From: Mycolicibacterium flavescens
Lineage (GTDB): Bacteria; Actinomycetota; Actinomycetes; Mycobacteriales; Mycobacteriaceae
NCBI RefSeq assembly: GCF_001722335.1
Contig: NZ_MIHA01000005.1
Location: forward strand, 62,001 to 126,000
Direction: 5' to 3'
Length of the DNA: 64,000 nucleotides
Shown here: in pieces, positions 1-10,324 of the stretch
Position numbering within the stretch: the stretch's first letter is position 1
How the letters are laid out: the number at the start of each line of letters is the position of its first letter
The notes under the pieces: generated by a model
What the model was told of the DNA's origin: nothing
Databases searched by the model: none
What the model saw: only the letters and a program-made list of their open reading frames with translations
Made by a program: the position numbers and the translations under genes

Positions 1-17
1 CCACCATCGAGACAGTT

Positions 18-56
18 GTGCGTATGTCATACGCACAGAGCGTACGGCATACGCAC
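18..56. promoter_or_regulatory. Tandem palindromic operators upstream of the TetR gene
   Basis: GTGCGTATG-T-CATACGCAC at 18-36 is a perfect 9-bp inverted repeat around one base. A degenerate second copy (right arm CATACGCAC, left arm GAGCGTACG) lies at 38-56. The two centres are 20 bp apart, about two helical turns on one face of the DNA. They sit just upstream of the TetR gene at 88, as expected for autoregulation or control of a divergent gene off the left edge. Confidence 0.65.
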
Positions 57-87
57 CGCTCTGCGCAGTGGGTTAGGCTCGGCGGCG

Positions 88-774
88 ATGACCGAACCGC
101 TGCCCCGCCCGCTGGAGATTCTCTGGCGCGAAACGCCGCCGCCCGGCCGGCGCGCCGGGCTGACGCGGCAGAGCATCGTCGAGGCCGCGATCGCGTTGGC
201 CGACGACGCCGGCCTGTCCGCGCTGTCGATGGCCAGGCTGGCCGAACGCCTCGGCTGCGGCACCATGTCGCTGTATCGGCACGTCGCCAACAAGGACGAG
301 CTGCTCACGTTCATGCTGTCCGCGGCGGTGGGTTCGCCACCACCGGGCAAGCCCGCGGATTGGACTGCGGCGTTGACCGATTGGGCGTTCGGGCTGTGGG
401 AGGTCTATCACCGCCACCCGTGGATCCTGCGGGCCACAGCGGTGGGCCCTCCGGCGGATCCGGGGCAGTTGGCGTGGCTGGACGCCGGGTTGAGCACCCT
501 GGCGACCACCGGGCTGTCCGAACGCGACAAGTTCGCCGCGGTGATGGCGATCCTGCACTTCACCCGCGGAGCGGCCGCCCTCGACATCGAGGCCGCCAAC
601 ACGGACTGGCCTGAGTACCCGGCGCTGCTGCGGACGCTCATCGACCGCGACCGGTTTCCCGCGGTCGCCGCCGCACTCGACGGCGGCGTGTTCGACGCCG
701 CCAAGGCCGATCCGCGAGCCGACTTCCGGTCGGGGCTGAACCAACTGCTCGACGGTATCGCCGCGCGGGTCTAG
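88..774 (+). CDS. TetR/AcrR family transcriptional regulator
   Basis: DNA-binding repressor of 228 aa. The N-terminal helix-turn-helix spans about residues 28-70 and carries the typical pattern SIVEAAIALADDAG, LAERLGCGTMSLYRHVANKDEL. A longer C-terminal ligand-binding region of the TetR_C type follows, with alternating hydrophobic helices. I chose the ATG at 88 because translation from the window edge adds a basic stretch unlike the family, and because two palindromic operators lie just upstream at 18-56. The ligand is unknown. The gene converges on the glycan operon and its stop codon lies in the terminal repeat of the element at 771-958. No target gene is visible on its right, so the regulated gene may be off the left edge. 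Confidence 0.88.
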   Translation: MTEPLPRPLEILWRETPPPGRRAGLTRQSIVEAAIALADDAGLSALSMARLAERLGCGTMSLYRHVANKDELLTFMLSAAVGSPPPGKPADWTAALTDWAFGLWEVYHRHPWILRATAVGPPADPGQLAWLDAGLSTLATTGLSERDKFAAVMAILHFTRGAAALDIEAANTDWPEYPALLRTLIDRDRFPAVAAALDGGVFDAAKADPRADFRSGLNQLLDGIAARV

Positions 775-958
775 TGTCCTGAGTCGAAAGTTCAGACACA
801 GCAGTGCGCGGGCTTCGGACCGGCCACATGGTGTCGACGTTCTTCGAGATCTGCACGAGGGCTGTGAAACCGCGCTGGTAACGACCCTCATGCAGATCTC
901 GCGGCCGAAATGACCCATGACGATGTACTGCACCCGATTTAATGACTCAGGACACTAG
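771..958. mobile_element. MITE-like inverted-repeat element between convergent genes
   Basis: A 188-bp segment is bounded by perfect 15-bp terminal inverted repeats, CTAGTGTCCTGAGTC at 771-785 and its reverse complement at 944-958. An internal hairpin has 17-bp arms with one mismatch (846-862 and 886-902). The outer CTAG at each end could be part of the repeat or a target duplication. The TAG stops of both flanking genes lie inside the terminal repeats. No convincing transposase is encoded. It may also act as a bidirectional terminator. The MITE reading is inference; the repeats are directly visible. Confidence 0.65.
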
Positions 959-2631
959 CTCTCCGGGGCGGGCTCATTGACCCGGTACAGCCGCCAGGTC
1001 GGTTGGCTGTCACCGTCGTTGGGGATCTCGAGTTCCAGCGTCGCGATGTCGGCGCCGGTGTCGTACAGGGTCGGGTACCGCACGTTGAGCGCGTCGGACA
1101 CCCCGCGCCCGGTCGGCGGCACGGCGAGCAGATACTCCACACCCAGGCTGACCGGGTCGTTGAGCAGCTCGGTGAAGTCCGGGTCCGACGGCACCACGAA
1201 CGTCTTCGGCCGCTTCGAGGCCGCCACCACCGCGAAGCCGTACACCGTGTCGGTGATCACCGAACTCTCCGGCAGGTCCAGGCCGTCGAGGTAGCGCGCG
1301 ATGTCGCGTTCGGTGGAAAACGTTGCCGCGACCCGCCGTTCGACGGCCCCGCGTTCGGTGACATCGCCGGGATCGGGCGCCAGCACCGCGGCCAGCGCGT
1401 ACTCCTGCGGCGCGTACTTCGGCAGGCTCATCCCCCACGCCGAGACCGGAACCGTGACCGCGAACACCAGCGCGACCGGCGCATAAGCCACCCATCCGCG
1501 GTGCTTCGGCGGCTGCGCCGGCATCGGCGGCGCGTACCGACCCGGCCGTTTGAAGCGGGCGAACCCCCGTTCGGGCACCGCCATCATCGCCAGGCACGCG
1601 GCGAACGGGATCGCCGCGATGTAGAACCGCAGGAACGGGAACGTCGACCCCGACGCGTAGCTGTACACCTGGAACGCCAGCACACCACCGTAGAGCGCCA
1701 GCGGGACGATCAGCGTCGGCCAGTAGGGCCGGCGCAGCCGAAGCACCCCGGCCCACACCGCCAGCGGGATCAGCGTGGGCGCCAGCAGCATCACGCACGT
1801 GAGACCGAACAGCACCCCACCTCCGAAATCGACTGTGGGCGTGCCCGACTGCTGCAGGATCGCCGCGTTGCCGTACTGGGAGGTGAACTGCGCGAACGGT
1901 TCACCGGTGATCAGCCAACTCGCCACCGCCCAGCCGAAAAACGACGCCAGGCCCGGCCCGCTGACCAGCAGAAGGTCCAGCAGCGCACGGCGCAGTCGCG
2001 GCCCCTTGCGGGCCCGCCGGTAGGTGGTGACGCCGACGATCACCCCGGCCGCGGCGATGCAGGCCACGGCGTCGTACCGGGTCAGATAGGACAACGCCAT
2101 CGCCACCCCGCCCGCGGCGATCAGATGGTGCACGTCGTCGTCGATCATCCACATGGTCAGCCGTCGCACCGCCCAGGTGATGAAGAACAGGAACGGCGCC
2201 TCGCTCATCCCGTTGGACCCGTAGAACACGATCATCGGGTTCAGCGCGAACAGCACGGTGATCGCAATGATGTAGGCGCGCGGCAGTTTTCGATCGGTGC
2301 CCATGCTCAGCACCTGCACCACGCACCCGGCCATGAACACCGCCGACATCACCGAACCGGCGAACGCGCGCGCGGTCAGATCCGGCCACAGCGGGCTGAG
2401 CAGCACGGCGGGGATCTGCAGCATCGCGGTTAGCGGGGTGAAGATGAACCCGATCGCCGCCAGGTGCGGGTCGCGGCTGAACAACACGCTCTGCGCGGCC
2501 GACACCCGCGACAGCGCGTCACCGAGGATGAACCCGTTGTCGACCTGCAGCCAGTAGCCGACCACGATGTAGACCAGCATCGACGACGCGAACGCCACCC
2601 ACTTCAGGCGGTGGTCGGAGATCCGCGTCAT
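955..2631 (-). CDS. Polytopic membrane protein, probable GT-C type glycosyltransferase
   Basis: A 558-aa membrane protein with an N-terminal membrane anchor (about 10-28), at least eight further hydrophobic segments to about residue 405, and a soluble C-terminal domain of about 140 aa. The first extracytoplasmic loop begins after the first helix and contains acidic residues (DNGFILGDALSRV). This layout is that of GT-C lipid-linked sugar transferases of the PMT/ArnT type, although no signature secures the donor. Its start overlaps the stop of the GT2 gene by 4 nt (ATGA), so it is the last gene of the four-gene operon starting at 7549. It could add sugars outside the membrane to a polymer made by the GT2 protein; that is inference. 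Confidence 0.7.
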   Translation of the reverse strand: MTRISDHRLKWVAFASSMLVYIVVGYWLQVDNGFILGDALSRVSAAQSVLFSRDPHLAAIGFIFTPLTAMLQIPAVLLSPLWPDLTARAFAGSVMSAVFMAGCVVQVLSMGTDRKLPRAYIIAITVLFALNPMIVFYGSNGMSEAPFLFFITWAVRRLTMWMIDDDVHHLIAAGGVAMALSYLTRYDAVACIAAAGVIVGVTTYRRARKGPRLRRALLDLLLVSGPGLASFFGWAVASWLITGEPFAQFTSQYGNAAILQQSGTPTVDFGGGVLFGLTCVMLLAPTLIPLAVWAGVLRLRRPYWPTLIVPLALYGGVLAFQVYSYASGSTFPFLRFYIAAIPFAACLAMMAVPERGFARFKRPGRYAPPMPAQPPKHRGWVAYAPVALVFAVTVPVSAWGMSLPKYAPQEYALAAVLAPDPGDVTERGAVERRVAATFSTERDIARYLDGLDLPESSVITDTVYGFAVVAASKRPKTFVVPSDPDFTELLNDPVSLGVEYLLAVPPTGRGVSDALNVRYPTLYDTGADIATLELEIPNDGDSQPTWRLYRVNEPAPES

Positions 2632-4094
2632 ACCGTCTCGTCCAGGTCGGTGTCGGGTTGGCTCGCCAGGCCGTGAAACGTCTTCTCCCAGTACGACGGA
2701 TTACGGATCAACTGATAAGTGCCCTTGGCCGCCGCGACGCTCATCATCAGCCAGAACAACGGCACCGTCAGCGCGGGCACCAACAGGTCGGGGCGGTCGT
2801 CCTCGCGCAGCGCGATCAGGTTCATGTACAGCGTCGCGAAGTTCCCGAGCACCAGCGCGATCAGCGCCGGGAAGTAGATGTACCACGGGAACACCGCGCC
2901 GATCGCGGCGGGCTGACCGAGGAACCACAGGATCGTGATCAACCAGAACAGCAGGTTGAGCACCGCGATGATCGGGGTGCCGGCCAGCACCAGGTTGAAC
3001 CGCACGAAGCTGCGGAACCCGATGGTGCGCAGCAGCCTCATCGGGCGGCGGATGTGCACCAGCCAGGTCTGCAGATAACCCTTGTACCAACGTGAGCGTT
3101 GCCGGATCCAGTTGATCGGGTCGCTGTTGGCCTCCTCGAGGGTCTGCGAATCGAGCACCGCGGTGTGATAGCCCGAGGCCGCGATGCGCAGGCCCAGATC
3201 GGCGTCCTCGGTGACGTTGTGCGGATCCCACGAGCCGATGCGGTCGAGCACCGAACGCTTGAGGTGGTTGGACGTGCCGCCCAGCGGGATCGGTGTGCCG
3301 GTGCGCATCATGCCGGGCAGCAGATAGCCGAACCACAGCCCGTATTCGGCGGTGAACCATCCGGTGAGCATGTTCTGCCTGCCGTTGTGGTAGGCGAGTT
3401 TGGCCTGCACACAGGCGATGTCGTCGGGTAGCCGCGCGAACGCGACGACCACCCGGCGCAGTTGCAGCGGCTCGGGCAGGTCCTCGGCGTCGTAGATCGT
3501 CACGATGTCGCCGGTGGCGAAGTGCAGCCCGTAGTTGCACGCCTTGGGTTTGGTGCGCGGTTCGGCGGGCGGGACGAGCAGGATGGTGATGGCCTCGGAT
3601 TCCTTGCAGCGGCGGGCAGCTTCGATCGTCACGTCGTCGTCGGCCTCGAGCAGCAGCAGCACCTGCAGCTTGTCTTTCGGGTACTCGAGGCGCGCCATGG
3701 CGCCGATCAGGTCGTCCACCACCTCCGGTTCGTTGTAGGCGGGCACCAGGATCGTGTAGGGCGGCAGCTGGTCGTCGGGGATGGCGCGGGCCTGCTCGTC
3801 GGTGACAGTGATCGGCCGCGCCGCCAGGCCGCGCCGGAAGATCAACACGCGGTCGGTCATGGTGAGCACGTAGCCGAACGTGCACATCCCGATCAGCGCG
3901 ACACCGGTCTGCATCGGGCGCCAGATCCCGAACCCGACCAGCGCGACCAGCGCGATCGCCAGAACGACCTTCTGCCAACCCATTACGGGAATGGCCGCCG
4001 ACCGCAGCGGATCGTCGTCGCGCAGGCCGTTGATCGAGCGGTCCAGCGCGTGGTCGCGCTGCGCGTCGGTCAGGGTGTCGATGGTGTAGGTCAC
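2628..4094 (-). CDS. Processive family 2 glycosyltransferase, cellulose-synthase-like
   Basis: A 488-aa inner-membrane polysaccharide synthase candidate. Two membrane helices (about 42-80) precede a cytoplasmic GT2 domain (about 111-345) and further helices follow to about 450. The processive-synthase motifs are all present: DDD at 152-154, DAED at 202-205, TED at 295-297 and QRSRW at 332-336 (the Q/RxxRW motif). The GTG start at 4094 overlaps the upstream stop by 4 nt (GTGA); starting further upstream would add a low-complexity run in an overlapping frame. With the BcsB-like protein two genes upstream it resembles a BcsA/BcsB pair, but no PilZ domain is visible, so c-di-GMP control like that of BcsA is not indicated. 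Donor sugar and product are unknown. Confidence 0.85.
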   Translation of the reverse strand: MTYTIDTLTDAQRDHALDRSINGLRDDDPLRSAAIPVMGWQKVVLAIALVALVGFGIWRPMQTGVALIGMCTFGYVLTMTDRVLIFRRGLAARPITVTDEQARAIPDDQLPPYTILVPAYNEPEVVDDLIGAMARLEYPKDKLQVLLLLEADDDVTIEAARRCKESEAITILLVPPAEPRTKPKACNYGLHFATGDIVTIYDAEDLPEPLQLRRVVVAFARLPDDIACVQAKLAYHNGRQNMLTGWFTAEYGLWFGYLLPGMMRTGTPIPLGGTSNHLKRSVLDRIGSWDPHNVTEDADLGLRIAASGYHTAVLDSQTLEEANSDPINWIRQRSRWYKGYLQTWLVHIRRPMRLLRTIGFRSFVRFNLVLAGTPIIAVLNLLFWLITILWFLGQPAAIGAVFPWYIYFPALIALVLGNFATLYMNLIALREDDRPDLLVPALTVPLFWLMMSVAAAKGTYQLIRNPSYWEKTFHGLASQPDTDLDETV

Positions 4095-5614
4095 GGCCGC
4101 AGGCCCAGCGGTTGCAGTTGGGCGGCGACCAGGCCGCGCCCGAATGTGGTCAGCAGATCGATGTCCTTGAACTTCGGGTTGGTGTCGTCGACGGCGGAGT
4201 TTCCGCGGAACAGCACGGTGAGCAGGGTGTTCAGCGTGGGCAGCAGCGCACCGTTCGGGTGCGGGAATGGGGCGTTGTCGTCGTGGTTGTCCACGGTGAT
4301 CATCAGCACGCGTTGGGCTCGGTCGTCGTTGCGCCACGTGAACTGCAGCATGTTCCAGGTGACCATCAGGTGGTCGTCGACGACGGACACCAGTTCACCG
4401 GTGACGCCGTAGCCGAGGTCGATCCGGCGCGGGGCGCTCAACCGGGTGGCGGCCGCGTCGTAGAGCACCTTGGCGGGGTAGACGTTGAACGAGAACGGCC
4501 GGTCGGTCATCACGTTGTCGACCATCACGGTCCTGGGCTTGGCTTCCTTGTCCCAGTCCGGGTTTCCGACGTCGGCGACCATCCGCTGCCGGGTCAGGTG
4601 GGCCACCCGGCCGTGCAGGCGCGTCACCCAGGGATAGTCCTCGGTCTCGGCGATGTGGAAACCGGCGGGCGGCTTCAGCGGTCCGGTGATCGGCATCGCG
4701 TCGAACTGTCGCACCGGCGGACTCTGCGGGGCGGGCAGGTCGACGAGCGAAAGCAGCACGGCCACACCGAGCACCAGCGGCAGTGACCGGGCGACCTGCC
4801 CGGCCGCCAGCGGTTCGACCTTGCGGTTCATCGGCCGCTTGGGTTCTCCGCGGCGCGCGAGCAGGAACATCACGAACCCGACGATCGCGGTGGCAAGCAG
4901 TGCGGGCGCGGCCTGGTACACCCACACGGGCGCCTGCGGTGTCCACCACGCCATGATCGCCAGCAGCACACCGCCGACCGCATAGGCCGAGAAGTAGCCG
5001 GTCCAGCCGCGGCGGTGGGTGCGGCTCACGGCGATGCCCGTGGCGGTCGCGGCGATCAGCAGCGTCGCGGCGCCGGCCGCGATCCGGTTGCCGCCCAACA
5101 GGATCACCATGATGTGGTACGGCAGGGCGAAGATCATCCCCGCCAGCATCCACACCAGCACGAACCTGCTGACCGGGCGCAGCCCGAACAGGATGATCGC
5201 CGAGCTGAGCACGAACACCCACAGCGCCAGGAAGTCGAGCCGCAGCAGATGGAAGTACATCCCGTAGCGCTGCAGCAGCACCCCGTGCAGCAGCAGCGCG
5301 AACACCAGCCCCATCGTGCCGAGGATGATGTCGGTCTGGCGGTCGTGGATCGGTAACTCGTTGCGCGGCCGGCGCGCGACACCCTGCGCGGCCAGGATCG
5401 CGGCGGTCGGGATGATCCAGATGTAGCCGTTGAGTCCGCTGCCCCTGGTGGTCTCGACCAGGCTGGCGAAGCTGTCCCAGAACGCGAACACCGTCAGGAC
5501 ACCGATGAACATCCACCGGAACACGATGCGCGCGACGGTGTAGGTGCGGTCCCGCTCGGGTGCGGCCGCGGCGGGGGGCTCGGGCTCGGCCTGGGTGGGC
5601 ACCGCCATCGTCAC
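4091..5614 (-). CDS. Polytopic membrane protein with extracytoplasmic C-terminal domain
   Basis: A 507-aa protein of unknown function. After a proline/glutamate-rich N-terminus (about 30 aa) there are about nine to ten predicted membrane helices up to residue 305, then a soluble domain of about 200 aa to the C-terminus. The layout (helical bundle plus EpsI-like extracytoplasmic tail) recalls exosortase/EpsI proteins of exopolysaccharide loci. However, I see no cysteine in the protein, so a cysteine-dependent exosortase activity is ruled out. It sits 6 bp downstream of the BcsB-like gene and overlaps the GT2 gene by 4 nt, so it is probably co-translated and part of the same glycan assembly machine. 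Confidence 0.6.
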   Translation of the reverse strand: MTMAVPTQAEPEPPAAAAPERDRTYTVARIVFRWMFIGVLTVFAFWDSFASLVETTRGSGLNGYIWIIPTAAILAAQGVARRPRNELPIHDRQTDIILGTMGLVFALLLHGVLLQRYGMYFHLLRLDFLALWVFVLSSAIILFGLRPVSRFVLVWMLAGMIFALPYHIMVILLGGNRIAAGAATLLIAATATGIAVSRTHRRGWTGYFSAYAVGGVLLAIMAWWTPQAPVWVYQAAPALLATAIVGFVMFLLARRGEPKRPMNRKVEPLAAGQVARSLPLVLGVAVLLSLVDLPAPQSPPVRQFDAMPITGPLKPPAGFHIAETEDYPWVTRLHGRVAHLTRQRMVADVGNPDWDKEAKPRTVMVDNVMTDRPFSFNVYPAKVLYDAAATRLSAPRRIDLGYGVTGELVSVVDDHLMVTWNMLQFTWRNDDRAQRVLMITVDNHDDNAPFPHPNGALLPTLNTLLTVLFRGNSAVDDTNPKFKDIDLLTTFGRGLVAAQLQPLGLRP

Positions 5615-5620
5615 TCCCGC

Positions 5621-7549
5621 CTACGCGCGCCGTCGGCGCCGCAGCACCAGCCAGCCCAGCAGCGCGATCGCAGCGGCGGCCGTGGCGCCGGCCGCCAACA
5701 ACAGCGTGGCAACCGGTGTGGACTCTTCAGCCGGTTCGTCGGCGGCGGGCGCCTCGCCGGCAACGGTCACCGGTTCCCCGCCGGGCGGTGCGATCACGGC
5801 CACGCCGCTGAGCCGCGACCAGCGCCGTGAGCTGTCGTCCAACCAGGCCAGCAGCGAATCGAGTTCGGCTGCATCGCCGTTCGACGTGGCCACCAGGACG
5901 GTGCGGCCGTCGTACACGGTCTGCAGCGAGCCGAACCGCAGTCCCGGATCCAGCCGCAAGGTGGTGCGCTCGCCGTCGAGGCGGTCCACGTCGAGTTCAC
6001 CGTCGGCGGCGCTGCTGACGGGCAGCTCCGGGCGGTCACCGGCCCAACCGTCGGCGGCGATGACCACCGCGGGCGTCTGCGCGGCCAGCGCGTCGTCGAC
6101 CGAAACCACCTCGGTGTCGATGGGCAGCGCGCTGAGCCGTTGCAGGCCTTCGGTGATGGTCACTGCGCGGCGGACGTCGTCGAAACCGGTGCCGACGCCG
6201 ACCAGCACCCGCGGCATCAGCGCCTGCGGCAGCGACTGGAACCCGGCGGGCACCGGTGGATCGGCCCGGGTGGTCTCGACGGTCGTCGCACCGTCGATGG
6301 TCAGCGTGACCGGCTGGAACTCGCCGCACTCTCCGGTGTTGCCGCTGAGGTCCACGGCCACACCGAGATTGGTGTAGCGCTGCAGCAGTTCGTCGGGGAT
6401 GTCGACCCATCGGTCGATGGCGCCGCCGGCATCGATCGGCCACCGGTCCACGGCTTGGCCGTTGACCGATGCCACTATCTGACCTCCGACGCTTGCGGGC
6501 AGCGGGGTGTAGGACCCCTTCAGGTGTACCCGCACGTTTTTGACCGGCCTGCCCAGCCGCGTCTGGTCCAGGCCGACGGTGACCTGCGGTTTGAGCGCGG
6601 TGGCGTTGACGCCGGGCTGGCCGAGGTCGCGGATGGTGGTCGTGTCGCCGGGCAGTTGCGGCACCGATTTTATCGGTCCCGCTACAGCTTTCGAGGCGAG
6701 CGCGAGTTGCGACAGGTTGCTGCTGAGCAACCGGGCCTGGTTGAGCAGTTCGTTGGCGGGTCCGGTGATCAGCAGCGCAGGCACCCCGTCACGGCCCTGC
6801 AGTTCGACCGCCGCGGTCGGGCCCTCGCGGACCACGATGTGGCGTTCGAACGGCCCCGAGGGCGCTTCGGCCGCGTCGCTGGTGAGCGGTTCGACGTCGA
6901 CGTCGGTGCGCTGGTCACCGTAGCGGGCGACGACGGCGGTGGTCAGCCGCACCGCAGCATCCGATTCCGCGCGCGAGGGGGTGTCGGGCACGAAGATCGT
7001 CAAACGCTCCAGTACCGGCGGCAGGAAGTCGGCAACGACGTCGGGCGGCAGCTCGCGGCCGGTGTAGGCGACGGCCGCGCCGGCCAACCGCAGCGGAATC
7101 GCGGTGTCGTAGAGGCAGTATCCTGCCGGTGGCAGCAGCTGGCTGCGCAGCAGCACGGTGACCGCGTTGTCCACCACCTCGACCCCCTCGAGCGGGATCG
7201 AGATCGGGGCGCGGTCCGGCGGCAGGTCGACGCGGGAGACCGTGCGGTTGTCCTGGGTGACCGCGATGCTGCCGGCCGTGACGTTCGGCGGCAGCTCGAC
7301 GGTCGCGTTCAGCGCGGCCGGCGTGAGCCCGGCCGGTACCGGGAACGACAGCGTCTGCGTACCCTGCAGCCCGTAGAGCGCAAGGTCGGCGACGACACCG
7401 AGCGTCGGAAGCCCCAGCGTGGGTGCGTCCGCGACCGCTCCCCCGTCACCGGGAGCAGCCGACGAAACCGGCGCGTCGACCAACGTCGTTGCGGCAAAGA
7501 AGAATACGAGTGCAACCAGGGCGGCTGTGCGTCGTTGCAGGTCCCCCAT
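5621..7549 (-). CDS. BcsB-like periplasmic polysaccharide synthase subunit
   Basis: A 642-aa exported protein with a signal peptide (about 1-32, cleavage near SSAAPG), two repeats of a BcsB-type jellyroll plus alpha/beta module, a low-complexity acidic stretch (about 595-610) and one C-terminal membrane helix ending in a basic tail (LLGWLVLRRRRRA). BcsB guides the nascent glucan from BcsA across the envelope; by analogy this protein would accept the product of the GT2 synthase at 2628-4094. It is the first gene of the operon and starts 66 bp after the S10-operon terminator, so it should have its own promoter in 7550-7614. Similarity to BcsB is at fold and layout level, so cellulose itself should not be assumed. 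Confidence 0.72.
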   Translation of the reverse strand: MGDLQRRTAALVALVFFFAATTLVDAPVSSAAPGDGGAVADAPTLGLPTLGVVADLALYGLQGTQTLSFPVPAGLTPAALNATVELPPNVTAGSIAVTQDNRTVSRVDLPPDRAPISIPLEGVEVVDNAVTVLLRSQLLPPAGYCLYDTAIPLRLAGAAVAYTGRELPPDVVADFLPPVLERLTIFVPDTPSRAESDAAVRLTTAVVARYGDQRTDVDVEPLTSDAAEAPSGPFERHIVVREGPTAAVELQGRDGVPALLITGPANELLNQARLLSSNLSQLALASKAVAGPIKSVPQLPGDTTTIRDLGQPGVNATALKPQVTVGLDQTRLGRPVKNVRVHLKGSYTPLPASVGGQIVASVNGQAVDRWPIDAGGAIDRWVDIPDELLQRYTNLGVAVDLSGNTGECGEFQPVTLTIDGATTVETTRADPPVPAGFQSLPQALMPRVLVGVGTGFDDVRRAVTITEGLQRLSALPIDTEVVSVDDALAAQTPAVVIAADGWAGDRPELPVSSAADGELDVDRLDGERTTLRLDPGLRFGSLQTVYDGRTVLVATSNGDAAELDSLLAWLDDSSRRWSRLSGVAVIAPPGGEPVTVAGEAPAADEPAEESTPVATLLLAAGATAAAAIALLGWLVLRRRRRA

Positions 7550-7614
7550 CCGGCGAGATTAGCCCAAAGTGTGCCAAAGCAAACGCTTTTGCGGATATGC
7601 CGCGCCGAGCTGAG

Positions 7615-7658
7615 CACAAAAAGGCCCCCGTACGTGCGCGTACGGGGGCCTTTTTGTG
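7615..7658. terminator. Strong bidirectional terminator after rpsQ
   Basis: A perfect 20-bp stem (7615-7634 with 7639-7658) closes a TGCG loop. The stem contains AAAAAGGCCCCCGTACG on one side and its complement on the other, so each strand has a run of T after the GC-rich core. It lies 20 bp past the rpsQ stop and separates the S10 operon from the glycan operon. Confidence 0.92.
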
Positions 7659-7677
7659 TGCCCGAAACTCGTGCGGG

Positions 7678-7974
7678 CTACTTGGCCTTCTCGAGGATCT
7701 CGACGAGCCGCCAGCGCTTGGTGGCCGACAGCGGACGGGTCTCCATCAGCGAGACACGGTCGCCGACACCGGCGGTGTCGTTCTCGTCGTGCGCCTTGAC
7801 CTTCTTGGTGGTGCGGATGATCTTGCCGTAGAGCGGATGGCTCTTACGATCTTCCAGCTCGACCACGATGGTCTTCTGCATCTTGTCGGACACCACGTAT
7901 CCGATCGCCGTCTTGCGGCGGCCGCGCTGCTCTTCCTTGCGCGGCGTGTACTTGGGGCCTTTACCCTCTGCCAT
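7678..7974 (-). CDS. rpsQ: 30S ribosomal protein S17 (uS17)
   Basis: A 98-aa primary binder of the 5' domain of 16S rRNA and the last gene of the S10 operon. The OB-fold core is clear ([44 protein letters not shown]). A basic N-terminal extension of about 20 aa ([20 protein letters not shown]) is typical of mycobacterial S17. Its ATG overlaps the rpmC stop by one base (TAATG), which implies translational coupling. A strong hairpin follows 20 bp downstream. Confidence 0.97.
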   Translation of the reverse strand: MAEGKGPKYTPRKEEQRGRRKTAIGYVVSDKMQKTIVVELEDRKSHPLYGKIIRTTKKVKAHDENDTAGVGDRVSLMETRPLSATKRWRLVEILEKAK

Positions 7975-8207
7975 TACGATCCCTCACCCACGGGTCCGGA
8001 GGCCAGACCCAACTCACGTTCGCGCAGCACGGTGTACACCCGCGCGATTTCCTGACGCACCGTGCGAAGCCGGCGGTTATTGGACAACTGGCCGGTGGCC
8101 ATTTGGAAGCGCAGGTTGAACAGCTCTTCCTTGGACTCGCGCAGCCGATCGGTCAATTCGTCGTCGGTCAGCTCGCGCAGTTCGCCCGGCGTCACTCCCA
8201 CTGCCAT
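7974..8207 (-). CDS. rpmC: 50S ribosomal protein L29 (uL29)
   Basis: A 77-aa two-helix protein near the polypeptide exit tunnel, a docking site for nascent-chain factors. It carries the family core [33 protein letters not shown] followed by [21 protein letters not shown] took the ATG at 8207, because the upstream in-frame extension lies inside rplP in another frame. Start and rplP stop share one base (TGATG). Confidence 0.96.
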   Translation of the reverse strand: MAVGVTPGELRELTDDELTDRLRESKEELFNLRFQMATGQLSNNRRLRTVRQEIARVYTVLRERELGLASGPVGEGS

Positions 8208-8623
8208 CAGAAGTGCTCCTCTCGGGTAACGATGCGTGCCTTGATCGGCAGCTTGTGAATGGCACGGGTCAGCGCGGCCCGCGCGGTCGCCTCGTCGGGG
8301 TAGCTCAGCTCGAACAGCACCCGACCCGGCTTGACGTTGGCCACCCACCACTCCGGCGAACCCTTACCGGAACCCATGCGGGTTTCGGCGGGCTTCTTGG
8401 TCAGCGGGCGGTCCGGGAAGATGTTGATCCAGACCTTGCCGCCACGCTTGATGTGGCGGTTGATCGCGATACGCGCCGACTCGATCTGCCTGTTGGTGAT
8501 GTAGGCGTGCTCGAGTGCCTGGATACCGTAGTCACCGAAGCTCACCGACGTCCCGCCGCTGGCAATGCCGCGCTGCTGGGGGTGGTGCTGCTTGCGGTGC
8601 TTGACCTTTCGAGGAATCAGCAT
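8207..8623 (-). CDS. rplP: 50S ribosomal protein L16 (uL16)
   Basis: A 138-aa protein contacting the tRNA elbow near the peptidyl transferase centre. The start [15 protein letters not shown] and the signature [25 protein letters not shown] are standard and full length. It is spaced 2 bp after rpsC and overlaps rpmC by one base. Confidence 0.97.
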   Translation of the reverse strand: MLIPRKVKHRKQHHPQQRGIASGGTSVSFGDYGIQALEHAYITNRQIESARIAINRHIKRGGKVWINIFPDRPLTKKPAETRMGSGKGSPEWWVANVKPGRVLFELSYPDEATARAALTRAIHKLPIKARIVTREEHF

Positions 8624-8625
8624 GA

Positions 8626-10021
<1,396 letters not shown>

Positions 10022-10022
<1 letters not shown>

Positions 10023-10303
10023 TAGCGCCTCTTCGCCTTCCGGTCGTCCTTGATGTGACCCTTGAAGGTGCGCGTCGGCGCGAACTCGCCGAGCTTGTGC
10101 CCGACCATCGACTCGGTGACGAACACCGGGACGTGCTTGCGCCCGTCGTGCACCGCGAAGGTGTGTCCGATGAAGTCGGGGATGATGGTCGACCGACGTG
10201 ACCAGGTCTTGATGACCTGCTTGGTGTTCTTCTCGTTCTGCGTGTCGACCTTCTTGAGAAGATGGTCGTCGACGAACGGACCTTTTTTCAGGCTGCGTGG
10301 CAT
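10022..10303 (-). CDS. rpsS: 30S ribosomal protein S19 (uS19)
   Basis: A 93-aa protein that pairs with S13 in the head of the small subunit. It starts [19 protein letters not shown] and contains the highly conserved [41 protein letters not shown] in parts. It lies 21 bp after rplB and is full length. Confidence 0.97.
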
Positions 10304-10324
10304 ATTCCTTGTCCCTGCCTACTC

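Noticed and set aside
73..933. Minus-strand frame starting inside the inverted-repeat element, first read as a transposase remnant
   Set aside because: Most of it lies antisense to the TetR gene and has Arg/Gly/Pro-rich shadow composition; no transposase motif such as DDE was found.
4091..5614. Exosortase assignment for the polytopic protein
   Set aside because: Exosortases need a catalytic cysteine, and none is present in the sequence.
5621..5640. Calling the BcsB/GT2 operon a cellulose operon
   Set aside because: No PilZ domain, no BcsZ glucanase and an additional GT-C-like gene; the product cannot be inferred.
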